This document shows, piece after piece, positions 1 through 5,998 of a stretch of 6,135 nt of DNA; within the stretch, counting starts at the first letter, position 1, and every line of letters begins with the position of its first letter. The notes beneath the pieces are model-generated. The model saw nothing but the letters and a program-made list of their open reading frames with translations, was not told where the DNA came from and did not search any database. The stretch lies in the NCBI GenBank assembly GCA_003242645.1, contig QGVC01000220.1, positions 1 to 6,135 of the forward strand, read 5' to 3'. The stretch is from Pseudomonadota bacterium. GTDB taxonomy: Bacteria > Pseudomonadota > Alphaproteobacteria > Rhizobiales > Hyphomicrobiaceae. The position numbers and the translations under genes are program-made.

Positions 1-48
1 TTCAGGAAGGCGCGGGTGCCGTGGCTGGACTGACTCGAAAACGGCGCG

Positions 49-76
49 TTGACGCCCGGATCGCGACGACTATGAT
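49..76 (+). promoter_or_regulatory. sigma70-type promoter of the tRNA-Leu gene
   Basis: A -35 box TTGACG (49-54) and a -10 box TATGAT (71-76) are separated by 16 nt; each matches five of six consensus bases. Transcription would start near position 83, only a few bases before the tRNA 5' end at 87. That short leader is tight but usual for tRNA genes. Because the tRNA is broken downstream, this promoter would now fire into the TGTGACA repeat region. Confidence 0.6.
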
Positions 77-86
77 GCCGCCCCAC

Positions 87-127
87 GCCCCAGTGGCGGA
101 ACTGGTAGACGCGCCAGACTCAAAATC
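87..127 (+). tRNA. tRNA-Leu(CAA), 5' fragment only
   Basis: The sequence gives a class II tRNA 5' half: acceptor strand GCCCCAG (87-93), a D arm with the GGTAGACGC signature (104-112), the 5' anticodon strand CCAGA (114-118) and the loop CTCAAAA (119-125), whose anticodon is CAA. The 3' anticodon strand should read TCTGG, but only TC (126-127) fits before the sequence diverges. No variable arm, no TTCGA T-loop and no 3' acceptor strand CTGGGGC follow in the next hundred bases. The gene is therefore truncated at its 3' side and should not yield a working tRNA. The break coincides with the start of the TGTGACA repeats. A spurious reading frame with PVAELVDAPDSKS, typical of mistranslated tRNA-Leu, overlaps it. 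Confidence 0.8.
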
Positions 128-128
128 C

Positions 129-282
129 TGTGACAGATCCCTGCAGCATGGCAGCTTTTGCCTAAATGGCGGTAGTTTCAGCGCTTTTTCGCTCAAACGC
201 GCCCAATTGACGATACCTTCCATATTGCAGAAGATTTTGTGACATTGCCGGTTTGTGACACGAATCGCGGTCGTTTGTGACA
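129..282 (+). repeat. four TGTGACA motifs, possible transposon end
   Basis: TGTGACA occurs at 129-135, 238-244, 254-260 and 276-282, always in the same orientation. The last three are preceded by T residues (core TTTGTGACA) and lie 16 and 22 nt apart. The first copy starts within two bases of the point where the tRNA-Leu sequence breaks off. Multiple directly repeated sites near a 5'-TGT terminus are a known feature of ends bound by DDE transposases of the Tn7/Tn5053/IS21 kind. The order, one outer copy and an inner cluster, would place the element body to the right. No transposase, ATPase or matching opposite end is visible in the window, so this could be a remnant, one end of a large element, or an unrelated iteron-like cluster. 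Confidence 0.4.
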
Positions 283-1139
283 TGGACCTTGGCGGGGGCT
301 GTCGCGTACCCAACCGGCGGGAAGAGGGGTCGCATAAACCGTTCGTCCGAGGTTCCGGTGGGGGTTTCGGCGGTCCGGTAGGGTTCCGGAAGAGCAATTA
401 CAGGAGTACGAGCAGTCGAGCTTCGCTGATCATCCCGGTCAATGACCTTTGCCTTCCCTATTATGGCAGCCGAACCCGATTCAGCCTCCCCTTGAACAAT
501 AACTCTCGTTGGGCTCCTGGTTTGGAAGGCGCTTCAGCTAGTCTGGGACCGCTGGGTCCACACAAGCATCTGCCCGCCGAAATCGCGCTGATCAGCCGAG
601 GCATTTGCCTTGCGTAAGGTGGCATCCATAGTGCTCCCTACAACTCAAGAACTCAATTGATCGATCCTTACGAGGGGTACTGTCAGACACGGCTAGGTGG
701 TGTCGCCCCTAGAAGTTCACGGCGGCTACGACTGACCGCTGGTAAACGCTCGTCACCTCCACCAACTGATCCGGAATGACGCAGCTCTGACGCGCTGTGA
801 CGGGGCGTCCGCCAAGCACCAACGTGTCCGAACGGCATGCGGGAGTCCTGCGGCCACAGATCGGCAGCGACAGGTTTCAACGTCCGCAGCTAGGCCAAGC
901 CCTCGCTATCCAGAAAGCATGGCCGGTTAAAGGAGCGCCTTGGTCCTGATCGCGACCCACCGCCGCTCAGGCTGATGCAGCGGTGGCGGCCATCGGCGAT
1001 GCTCAGGGCAACATTGTCCCTGATCGCACATGAGGCTGAATGCACTAACGATAACGTCAGCCTCTCACCATTTAGTCCGATCCAGTGCCCGGCCAATTAT
1101 TGGGCGTGTGAATCGACTTGTGTCGGGAGGGCAAATCTC
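283..1139. other. about 860 bases with no supported gene
   Basis: Open frames here are short, overlap each other on both strands, lack convincing ribosome binding sites and give low-complexity or unrecognised peptides (for example frames at 255-617 and 975-1202 on +, and 683-880 and 890-1096 on -). No tRNA, no transposase motif and no repeat copy was recognised. A G-rich patch around 350-392 contains several CCGG/GGTTCCGG repeats. The stretch looks like decayed or mobile-element-derived DNA between the tRNA break and the CRISPR locus, but nothing in it can be named. Confidence 0.5.
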
Positions 1140-1145
1140 GGGCAC

Positions 1146-1176
1146 AAAACGCAAAAGGCGGACCGGAGCCCGCCTT
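1146..1176 (-). terminator. rho-independent terminator of the tracrRNA
   Basis: On the - strand a stem AAGGCGG (1176-1170) and CCGCCTT (1161-1155) encloses an eight-base loop. It is followed by TTGCGTTTTGT, a broken T tract. On the + strand the same stem is followed by CATTTCG, a poor U tract, so the signal is mainly minus-directed. Confidence 0.65.
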
Positions 1177-1197
1177 CATTTCGTGGGGTGAACCCTT

Positions 1198-1234
1198 GTT
1201 AGCGGAGGGCCCACGCCGCGATCTCTGCTAGAAC
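1198..1234 (-). repeat. tracrRNA anti-repeat, full repeat length
   Basis: Compared with the 36-nt array repeat, this 37-nt segment keeps both ends. On the + strand it reads GTT at 1198-1200 and finishes TGCTAGAAC at 1226-1234. The last 18 bases, CGCGATCTCTGCTAGAAC (1217-1234), match the reverse complement of the repeat exactly. An ungapped alignment of 1199-1234 gives 29 of 36 matches; allowing one inserted base near 1201-1206 also aligns the GTT end. It looks like a diverged copy of a whole repeat from which the tracrRNA evolved. Confidence 0.9.
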
Positions 1235-1240
1235 ACTGAA

Positions 1241-1269
1241 TCTTTAGCCGATCGCTTGCATCGGCGCAA
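1241..1269 (-). promoter_or_regulatory. candidate tracrRNA promoter
   Basis: On the - strand a -35-like TTGCGC (1269-1264) and a -10-like TAAAGA (1246-1241) are 17 nt apart. Each matches the sigma70 consensus at only three of six bases, but spacing and position fit: transcription would start near 1234-1235, exactly where the anti-repeat begins. It lies back to back with the cas9 leader. Confidence 0.45.
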
Positions 1270-1285
1270 GATGTCAGTGCACAAT
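1256..1285 (+). promoter_or_regulatory. candidate promoter for the cas9-cas1-cas2 genes
   Basis: TTGCAT (1256-1261) and CACAAT (1280-1285) are separated by 18 nt, with a TG just before the -10-like box. Transcription would begin around 1292, about 30 nt before the cas9 ATG. The match is weak. An alternative is the TGCTAGAAC extended -10-like motif at 1226-1234 inside the anti-repeat, which also points to cas9. Confidence 0.25.
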
Positions 1286-1322
1286 CCAATATGCTGGGGG
1301 CGCTGACTGCGGGGGGAGGGAA

Positions 1323-4300
1323 ATGCAGCAGGCCAGTCCGCCACTTCGGTTTGCATTCGATCTGGGGACCAACTCCATTGGCTGGGCCGTCTACGAGCTG
1401 GTTGGCACCTCGAGCGGCACTCTGACTGTATCGAAGCTCGTAGATTGCGGCGTTCGGCTGTTCGAGGATGGCCGTAATCCCAAGGATGGCCGATCGCTAG
1501 CAGAGATGCGGCGCATCCCTCGCAGTGCCCGACGCCGCCGAGACCGGTACGTGCTCCGTCGGGATGAGCTGATCGCTGCGCTTGTGGACCACGGACTTCT
1601 GCCATCCGATCCCAAAATGCGTCGGGCACTGGCGGACCTCGATCCCTATCAGCTGCGGGCCCGTGCTCTCGATGAGCCGCTCAGGGAGTTCGAAATCGGT
1701 CGCGTCTTACTGCACTTGAACCGACGCAGAGGCTTTAAGTCCAATCGTAAGGCGGACAGTCGAGACAAAGAGAAGGGTAAAATCGCTGAAGGTGTCGCCC
1801 GACTGCGCGAAAGGCTGGCGACAGAGGGTGTTCGGACGTTGGGGGAATACCTTTGGCGGCGACACGGTGGTCCGGATGGTTCAGCCACACCACGCACCCG
1901 CCTTCCCGTTCGGATTCGCTTGGAGGGTGAAAAGTCGCAGGCGCTCTATGACATCTATCCAACGCGAGACATGCTTGAGCACGAGTATGATGAGATCATG
2001 CGGGCCCAAGCTGCTCACTATCCCGACATCCTAACGCCCACTGTAATCGCCGAACTGAAGAAGATCATCTTCCGTCAGAGGGAATTACGTCCGGTCCGCG
2101 CCGGGCGTTGCACATTTGAACCCTCGGAAGAGCGTCTTCCGAGAGTTCTCCCCAGCGTTGAGGCCCGGGCGATATACGAGGTAGTGAACCAGCTCCGCTA
2201 TGGCGAAGGTGTGGAGCTAAAAACTCCGTTAGACAGAGCCCAACGCGATCTGTTGGCGGCGAAGCTGCTTTCCGGCAAATCCATTTCATTCGACCGTATC
2301 CGCTCTGTGCTCAAGCTCCCGCCGACTGTACGGTTCAATCTGGAAGACGCCGGGAAGAAAGATCTCAAGGACTACGCTTCCAAGTCCGGGGCCAATGTCG
2401 GAAAGCGATTTGGCCCCAAATGGCAGCAGCTGCCATTGAGCGAAAGGGATCTGATCGTTCGAAAGCTGTTAGACGAAAGCGACGAGGAGGCGCTCGTTTC
2501 CTGGCTTCGTACAGAGTATGGGCTCGACGAGGCGACGGCACGGGCAGTTGCATCTTGGATGCCCCCACCCGGTACGTCACGCCTAGGACCGACGGCCAAT
2601 GCGGAGATCTTAGCGGAGCTACAGGCTGATCATCTTTGCACGTATAGCGAGGCGGTAAGGAGGGCGGGAGAACGACTGGGTCGAAATTGGCATCATTCCG
2701 ACTTTCGCGACGAAGAGCTGTACATCCCTCTTCCGTACTACGGCAGAATCCTTGAGCGGCATGTAGCCTTCGGCACGGGTGACCCCAACGATCCACCAGA
2801 AGAGCGATTTGGTCGTCTTCCCAATCCAACAGTGCACATCGGCCTCGGCCAACTCCGCCGTGTCGTGAACCGTCTCATATCCGTCTACGGCAAGCCCGCT
2901 CAGATCGTTGTCGAACTCGCGCGTGAGCTGAAACTTTCGAAGAAGCAGCGCGAAGAAGAACAGAAAAAGAACCGCGAGAATCGCCAAGCGAATGACCGGC
3001 GACGACAGCAGCTGGAGAAACTGGGTCAGCCTGATACGGCGGAGAACAGATTGCGGCTTCGCCTTTTTGAAGAGCAGCAGCGGGCCAATAATGGCGTTGC
3101 CCTTTGCCCCTACACTCTGCAGCCGATAAGCATTGAGAAGCTCTTCTCATCCGAAATCGATATCGACCACATCCTGCCCTACTCCCGCACTTTGGATGAC
3201 AGCGTTGCAAACCGCATCCTCTGCTACCGCACGGCCAATAGGGTGAAGCGCTCCAAGTCCCCTGCCGAAGCCTTCGGTCAAGACGCCCGATGGAAAGATA
3301 TTCTTGCGTCCGCCGCGGGCCTGCCAGCCAATAAGCGATGGCGGTTCGCATCCGATGCGATGGAGCGCTTCGAGAAGTCTGAGCGAGATTTCCTCGCCCG
3401 ACAAATGAACGAAACGCGCTACCTCTCAAGGCTTGCTAGGCTCTATCTCAGCGCCGCTTGCCATCCGGATAACGTCTATGTCACGACGGGCCAACTCACC
3501 GCGATGCTTCGAGCGCGGTGGGGGCTTAACTCACTATTGGGAGATGACAACAAGAAAGAGCGGACGGACCACCGTCATCATGCGATCGATGCCATCGTCG
3601 TGGGTGCAATCGATCGGAGCCTGCTTCAGGAGATGTCTCGCAGGGCTGCCCAGGCGGAGGCCGAGGGTAGACACGACATAACACGTGACGTGCCAGAGCC
3701 GTTTGCTGGGTTTCGTGAAGCAGTGGCCGAGAAAGTCGGCTCCATTATCGTTTCGTTTAAGCCGGAGCATGGGAAGACCGGAGCCCTCCACGAGGATACA
3801 GCTTACGGTCTGGTGAAGAACGAGGCAGAGGCCGCCGAAATTGGCAACCTCGTTTTCCGTAAGCCGCTGGTTGATCTCAACCCAAACGAAATCGATCGGG
3901 TGCGAGATCCAGTTCTACGAGCTGAGCTAAAAAAGATCGCTTCTCAGTTCACGAGTGATGATGAAAAGTTGCTAGATGCCAAGGGCCTAAGAGCCGCTCT
4001 TGAGGAGTTTGCAAAAACTCCTGCTCCTGGACGTATGCAGGGAATTCGACGTGTTCGGATCGGGAAAAAAGAAAAAAACGTTATCTTTATCCGTGATCGC
4101 CGCTCCGCGAACGTCTACAAAGCCTTGATACCCGGAAGCAATCATCACATCGATGTTGTGCAGATGCGCGACGGATCGTGGCAGGGGTTTGCTGCCAGCC
4201 TTTTTGAGGTAAATCAGCCGGGTTGGCGGCCGGCTTGGGAGCGAAACAAACTCGGCGGCAAGCTCGTGATGCGCCTTCACAAGGGCGATATGATCGAACT

Positions 4301-4538
4301 CGACGATCCGGATGGAAAACGGCGCATCAAAGTGGTTCACCGGCTGCAACCCAGCCAGAACCGAATCTACCTTGCACCGCATAACGAGGGGGGAGACCTG
4401 CAGAAGCGGCACGATGACAAGGAAGATCTATTTCGTTGGGACCTCGCGAACATCAGCAGGCTGAGGGAGCGGAGAGCCCGAAAGGTAAAGGTAGACGAAA
4501 TTGGGCGGGTTAAACTTGCCAAATCCAATGTGTATTGA
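1323..4538 (+). CDS. cas9: CRISPR-associated endonuclease Cas9, type II-C
   Basis: Cas9 uses a crRNA:tracrRNA pair to find a PAM-flanked target and cuts both DNA strands. In the 1071-aa product, RuvC-I is FDLGTNSIGWA with catalytic D13. The Arg-rich bridge helix is near 61-80, and the recognition lobe spans about 90-510. RuvC-II is IVVELARELKLS with E531, followed by a charged helix near 539-567. HNH spans about 570-700, with D615 and H616 in DIDHILPYSR and N639 in TANRVK. RuvC-III is HHAIDA with H752 and D756, and the wedge and PAM-interacting part runs from about 800 to the end. All expected catalytic residues are present and length is typical of II-C. The ATG at 1323 is the first start after an in-frame TAG at 1245. 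A GGAGGG (1315-1320) lies unusually close upstream. The - strand tracrRNA starts about 90 nt before it. Confidence 0.97.
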   Translation: MQQASPPLRFAFDLGTNSIGWAVYELVGTSSGTLTVSKLVDCGVRLFEDGRNPKDGRSLAEMRRIPRSARRRRDRYVLRRDELIAALVDHGLLPSDPKMRRALADLDPYQLRARALDEPLREFEIGRVLLHLNRRRGFKSNRKADSRDKEKGKIAEGVARLRERLATEGVRTLGEYLWRRHGGPDGSATPRTRLPVRIRLEGEKSQALYDIYPTRDMLEHEYDEIMRAQAAHYPDILTPTVIAELKKIIFRQRELRPVRAGRCTFEPSEERLPRVLPSVEARAIYEVVNQLRYGEGVELKTPLDRAQRDLLAAKLLSGKSISFDRIRSVLKLPPTVRFNLEDAGKKDLKDYASKSGANVGKRFGPKWQQLPLSERDLIVRKLLDESDEEALVSWLRTEYGLDEATARAVASWMPPPGTSRLGPTANAEILAELQADHLCTYSEAVRRAGERLGRNWHHSDFRDEELYIPLPYYGRILERHVAFGTGDPNDPPEERFGRLPNPTVHIGLGQLRRVVNRLISVYGKPAQIVVELARELKLSKKQREEEQKKNRENRQANDRRRQQLEKLGQPDTAENRLRLRLFEEQQRANNGVALCPYTLQPISIEKLFSSEIDIDHILPYSRTLDDSVANRILCYRTANRVKRSKSPAEAFGQDARWKDILASAAGLPANKRWRFASDAMERFEKSERDFLARQMNETRYLSRLARLYLSAACHPDNVYVTTGQLTAMLRARWGLNSLLGDDNKKERTDHRHHAIDAIVVGAIDRSLLQEMSRRAAQAEAEGRHDITRDVPEPFAGFREAVAEKVGSIIVSFKPEHGKTGALHEDTAYGLVKNEAEAAEIGNLVFRKPLVDLNPNEIDRVRDPVLRAELKKIASQFTSDDEKLLDAKGLRAALEEFAKTPAPGRMQGIRRVRIGKKEKNVIFIRDRRSANVYKALIPGSNHHIDVVQMRDGSWQGFAASLFEVNQPGWRPAWERNKLGGKLVMRLHKGDMIELDDPDGKRRIKVVHRLQPSQNRIYLAPHNEGGDLQKRHDDKEDLFRWDLANISRLRERRARKVKVDEIGRVKLAKSNVY

Positions 4539-4625
4539 GTTGCATGTCGCTGAACAATAAGCGGTAACCAAACTCAGCATTTTCTCTAGCCCTTCAACCT
4601 ATCAATTACACATTCTCACGAGAGA

Positions 4626-4633
4626 GGGAGGGG
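4626..4633 (+). promoter_or_regulatory. strong ribosome binding site deciding the cas1 start
   Basis: GGGAGGGG lies directly before two consecutive ATG codons at 4634 and 4637. The GGGAGG core (4626-4631) is only 2 nt from the first ATG but 5 nt from the second. The second is therefore the better-spaced start and would shorten Cas1 by one residue. Confidence 0.6.
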
Positions 4634-5563
4634 ATGATGCTGGGTCGTATTGTTGAAATTACAATCAGCGGTGCTCGAGTTGCACTTGAACGTGGTTTCA
4701 TTAAAGTCTCAACAATTGATCGGCATCTCGGTGAAGTTCCTCTCGACGAAATAGAAGCGGTCATTACTTCTACACCTGCCGCAACTTATACTAGTCAGGC
4801 GTTGGCGGCTCTCGCGGCTCGTGGGGCTCCCGTTGTGATTTGCGGGACCGATTTCGCGCCGACAGCCTTCCTCCTCCCTATGAGGGGACATTATGCGCAG
4901 GGTGATCGGATGGAAGCACAAGCTACCGCCTCTCGCCCCTGCAAGAAACGGCTTTGGTCACAGATTGTAAGAGCCAAACTCAGGGCCCAGGCTGCCGCTC
5001 TAGAAGTCAGTGGGTGTAATCCTCGGCTGGTTCTCGCGTTAATCTCGCGTATTAGGTCTGGTGACCCAGACAATATCGAGGCGCGAGCCGCCCAACGCTA
5101 TTTGCGAGAAATGTTCGGTCGGAGCTTCTCGCGAAGCACTGCGGACAATAATGTCAATAACTACTTAAACTATGGATATACGGTGCTCAGAGCTGCAGCT
5201 GCCCGATCGATCGTGGCAGCAGGTCTCCACCCTTCGCTTAGCATTCATCACAAGAGTGGTGGTGATCCTCTACGGCTTGCCGATGATCTGATGGAGCCAT
5301 TTCGCCCAGCGGTAGATCTGGTTGCCTTGGACCTACAAAGAAAAGGAGCTGGGCCGCTTGATAGTGCCAGCAAGAGACAACTCACAGCTGTTCTTCATGC
5401 GGACTATGCCACGGAAGGTGGTGTTACGACGCTGTCGAATGCCTTGACCAAGCTCTCTCAATCGTTAGCTCAGGTCTATCTTGGCGAGCGACGAGATCTT
5501 AGTTTCCCTCTCTCGCCGATTCCATTGCGCAGCACAGGTGCTAACTGCGGAAATTCTTTCTGA
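4634..5563 (+). CDS. cas1: CRISPR-associated endonuclease/integrase Cas1, type II
   Basis: Cas1 is the metal-dependent integrase that, with Cas2, inserts new spacers into the array. The 309-aa product starts MMLGRIVEI and has the N-terminal beta domain followed by the helical catalytic domain from about residue 95. The metal-binding residues are visible: E149 in NIEARAAQRYL, H205 in SIHHKSGG and E221 in ADDLMEPFRP, with D217/D218 beside it. NNYLNYGYTVLR (175-186) is the conserved Cas1 helix. Length matches type II Cas1. The start could be the second ATG, at 4637, which has better ribosome-binding-site spacing. It follows cas9 by 95 nt with no clear promoter or terminator between them, so co-transcription with cas9 is likely but not certain. 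Its stop is one base before cas2. Confidence 0.96.
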   Translation: MMLGRIVEITISGARVALERGFIKVSTIDRHLGEVPLDEIEAVITSTPAATYTSQALAALAARGAPVVICGTDFAPTAFLLPMRGHYAQGDRMEAQATASRPCKKRLWSQIVRAKLRAQAAALEVSGCNPRLVLALISRIRSGDPDNIEARAAQRYLREMFGRSFSRSTADNNVNNYLNYGYTVLRAAAARSIVAAGLHPSLSIHHKSGGDPLRLADDLMEPFRPAVDLVALDLQRKGAGPLDSASKRQLTAVLHADYATEGGVTTLSNALTKLSQSLAQVYLGERRDLSFPLSPIPLRSTGANCGNSF

Positions 5564-5564
5564 A

Positions 5565-5906
5565 ATGCCGAACTTTATCAGGCTGTCGGGATACAGAGTA
5601 ATGTGGGTAATGACGCTATTCGACCTACCAGTGGTAACGTCAGAAGAACGTAGACGCGCCGCAAAGTTCCGAGAGTTCTTGCTTGATCAGGGCTTTTGCA
5701 TGATGCAGCTCTCCTGTTACCTGAAGTTTACAGCTGGCAAGGAACAGGCAGAAGCTGTTGCCAGCCGCATCGCTGAAAACATACCTCTCGGTGGCAAGGT
5801 CGATATCATTTTCTTCACCGATCGGCAGTATGAGGCCATCAAATCGTTTAGGGCCAGTGGAGAACCGACTCGTCCAAACAGGCCAGACCAACTCCTTCTT
5901 TTCTAG
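5565..5906 (+). CDS. cas2: CRISPR-associated protein Cas2, type II
   Basis: Cas2 is the small ferredoxin-fold dimer that bridges two Cas1 dimers in the spacer-acquisition complex. From ATG 5565 the product is 113 aa. SGYRVMWVMTLFDLPV holds the first beta strand with the conserved acidic residue D20, and GFCMMQLSCYLKF and KVDIIFFTDRQYEAI are the later conserved segments, as in II-C Cas2 proteins. The frame is open further upstream to 5481, but that start would overlap cas1 by about 80 nt and add a tail that is not Cas2-like. The 5565 start leaves a one-base gap after the cas1 TGA, suggesting translational coupling; no clear Shine-Dalgarno precedes it. A second in-frame ATG at 5601 would cut into the conserved first strand. 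Confidence 0.94.
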   Translation: MPNFIRLSGYRVMWVMTLFDLPVVTSEERRRAAKFREFLLDQGFCMMQLSCYLKFTAGKEQAEAVASRIAENIPLGGKVDIIFFTDRQYEAIKSFRASGEPTRPNRPDQLLLF

Positions 5907-5956
5907 AGCCCGCGAATGTTTTCGTCAGCTCAAAATCCAGATTATTCGACTTCGAT

Positions 5957-5996
5957 AAAGAAAAAAAAGTCGCCGAGTCAAAGACTTGTCGGCGAC
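5957..5996 (-). terminator. rho-independent terminator ending the array transcript
   Basis: GTCGCCGA (5969-5976) pairs with TCGGCGAC (5989-5996). AGTC/GACT (5976-5979 with 5983-5986) can extend the stem inside to an AAA loop, with a two-base bulge. On the - strand the stem is followed by eight T residues (5968-5961), then CTTT. On the + strand no T tract follows. It ends two bases before the first repeat, so it is placed to stop minus-strand array transcripts before they run antisense into cas2. Confidence 0.85.
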
Positions 5997-5998
5997 CA

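Larger units (their letters stand above)
1146..1235 (-). ncRNA. tracrRNA (type II-C), minus strand
   Basis: Read on the - strand, the RNA starts with a full-length anti-repeat (1234 down to 1198). It then enters CAAGGGUUCACCCC (1198-1185), which contains a three-pair GGG/CCC hairpin with a UUCA loop in the position of the tracrRNA nexus. It ends with a seven-pair hairpin AAGGCGG/CCGCCUU (1176-1170 with 1161-1155) followed by a T-rich stretch. Total length is about 90 nt, normal for tracrRNAs. A crRNA from the - strand of the array would pair its repeat with this anti-repeat, starting with GUU against AAC at 1200-1198, then short stems separated by small bulges, then a long helix. The duplex would be the RNase III substrate and would load Cas9. 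The opposite strand is the alternative, but its downstream hairpins lack a terminator and run into the cas9 ribosome binding site. Confidence 0.75.

Noticed and set aside
59..68. GATCGCGACG shared by the tRNA promoter spacer and the CRISPR repeat
   Set aside because: A ten-base match without extension is expected by chance in G+C-rich DNA of this length.
21..242. 73-aa plus-strand reading frame containing PVAELVDAPDSKS
   Set aside because: This peptide is the well-known false translation of a tRNA-Leu gene; the frame runs through the tRNA fragment and the repeats.
352..382. GTTCCGGTGGG and GGTCCGGTAGG resembling the minus-strand start of the repeat, as possible degenerate repeats
   Set aside because: Only about ten bases match, in a G-rich low-complexity patch, with no further repeat homology or regular spacing.
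2..397. 131-aa minus-strand reading frame
   Set aside because: It covers the tRNA fragment, its promoter and the TGTGACA repeats in antisense, with a Pro/Arg-rich unrecognised product and no family motif.
1235..1320. tracrRNA on the plus strand, with the anti-repeat at its 5' end and the 1247-1307 hairpins as its tail
   Set aside because: The 18-nt perfect pairing would fit a tail on this side, but there is no T tract and the RNA would run into the cas9 ribosome binding site. The minus strand has a nexus-like hairpin, a terminator, a spaced promoter and an array terminator in agreement. Kept only as the alternative.
2619..3429. Long minus-strand frames inside cas9
   Set aside because: They are antisense shadows of the G+C-rich Cas9 coding sequence, with no ribosome binding sites or recognisable domains.
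5481..5564. 28-residue N-terminal extension of Cas2 from an upstream ATG
   Set aside because: It overlaps the end of cas1 in another frame and has no Cas2 similarity; the 5565 start fits the family length and coupling to cas1.
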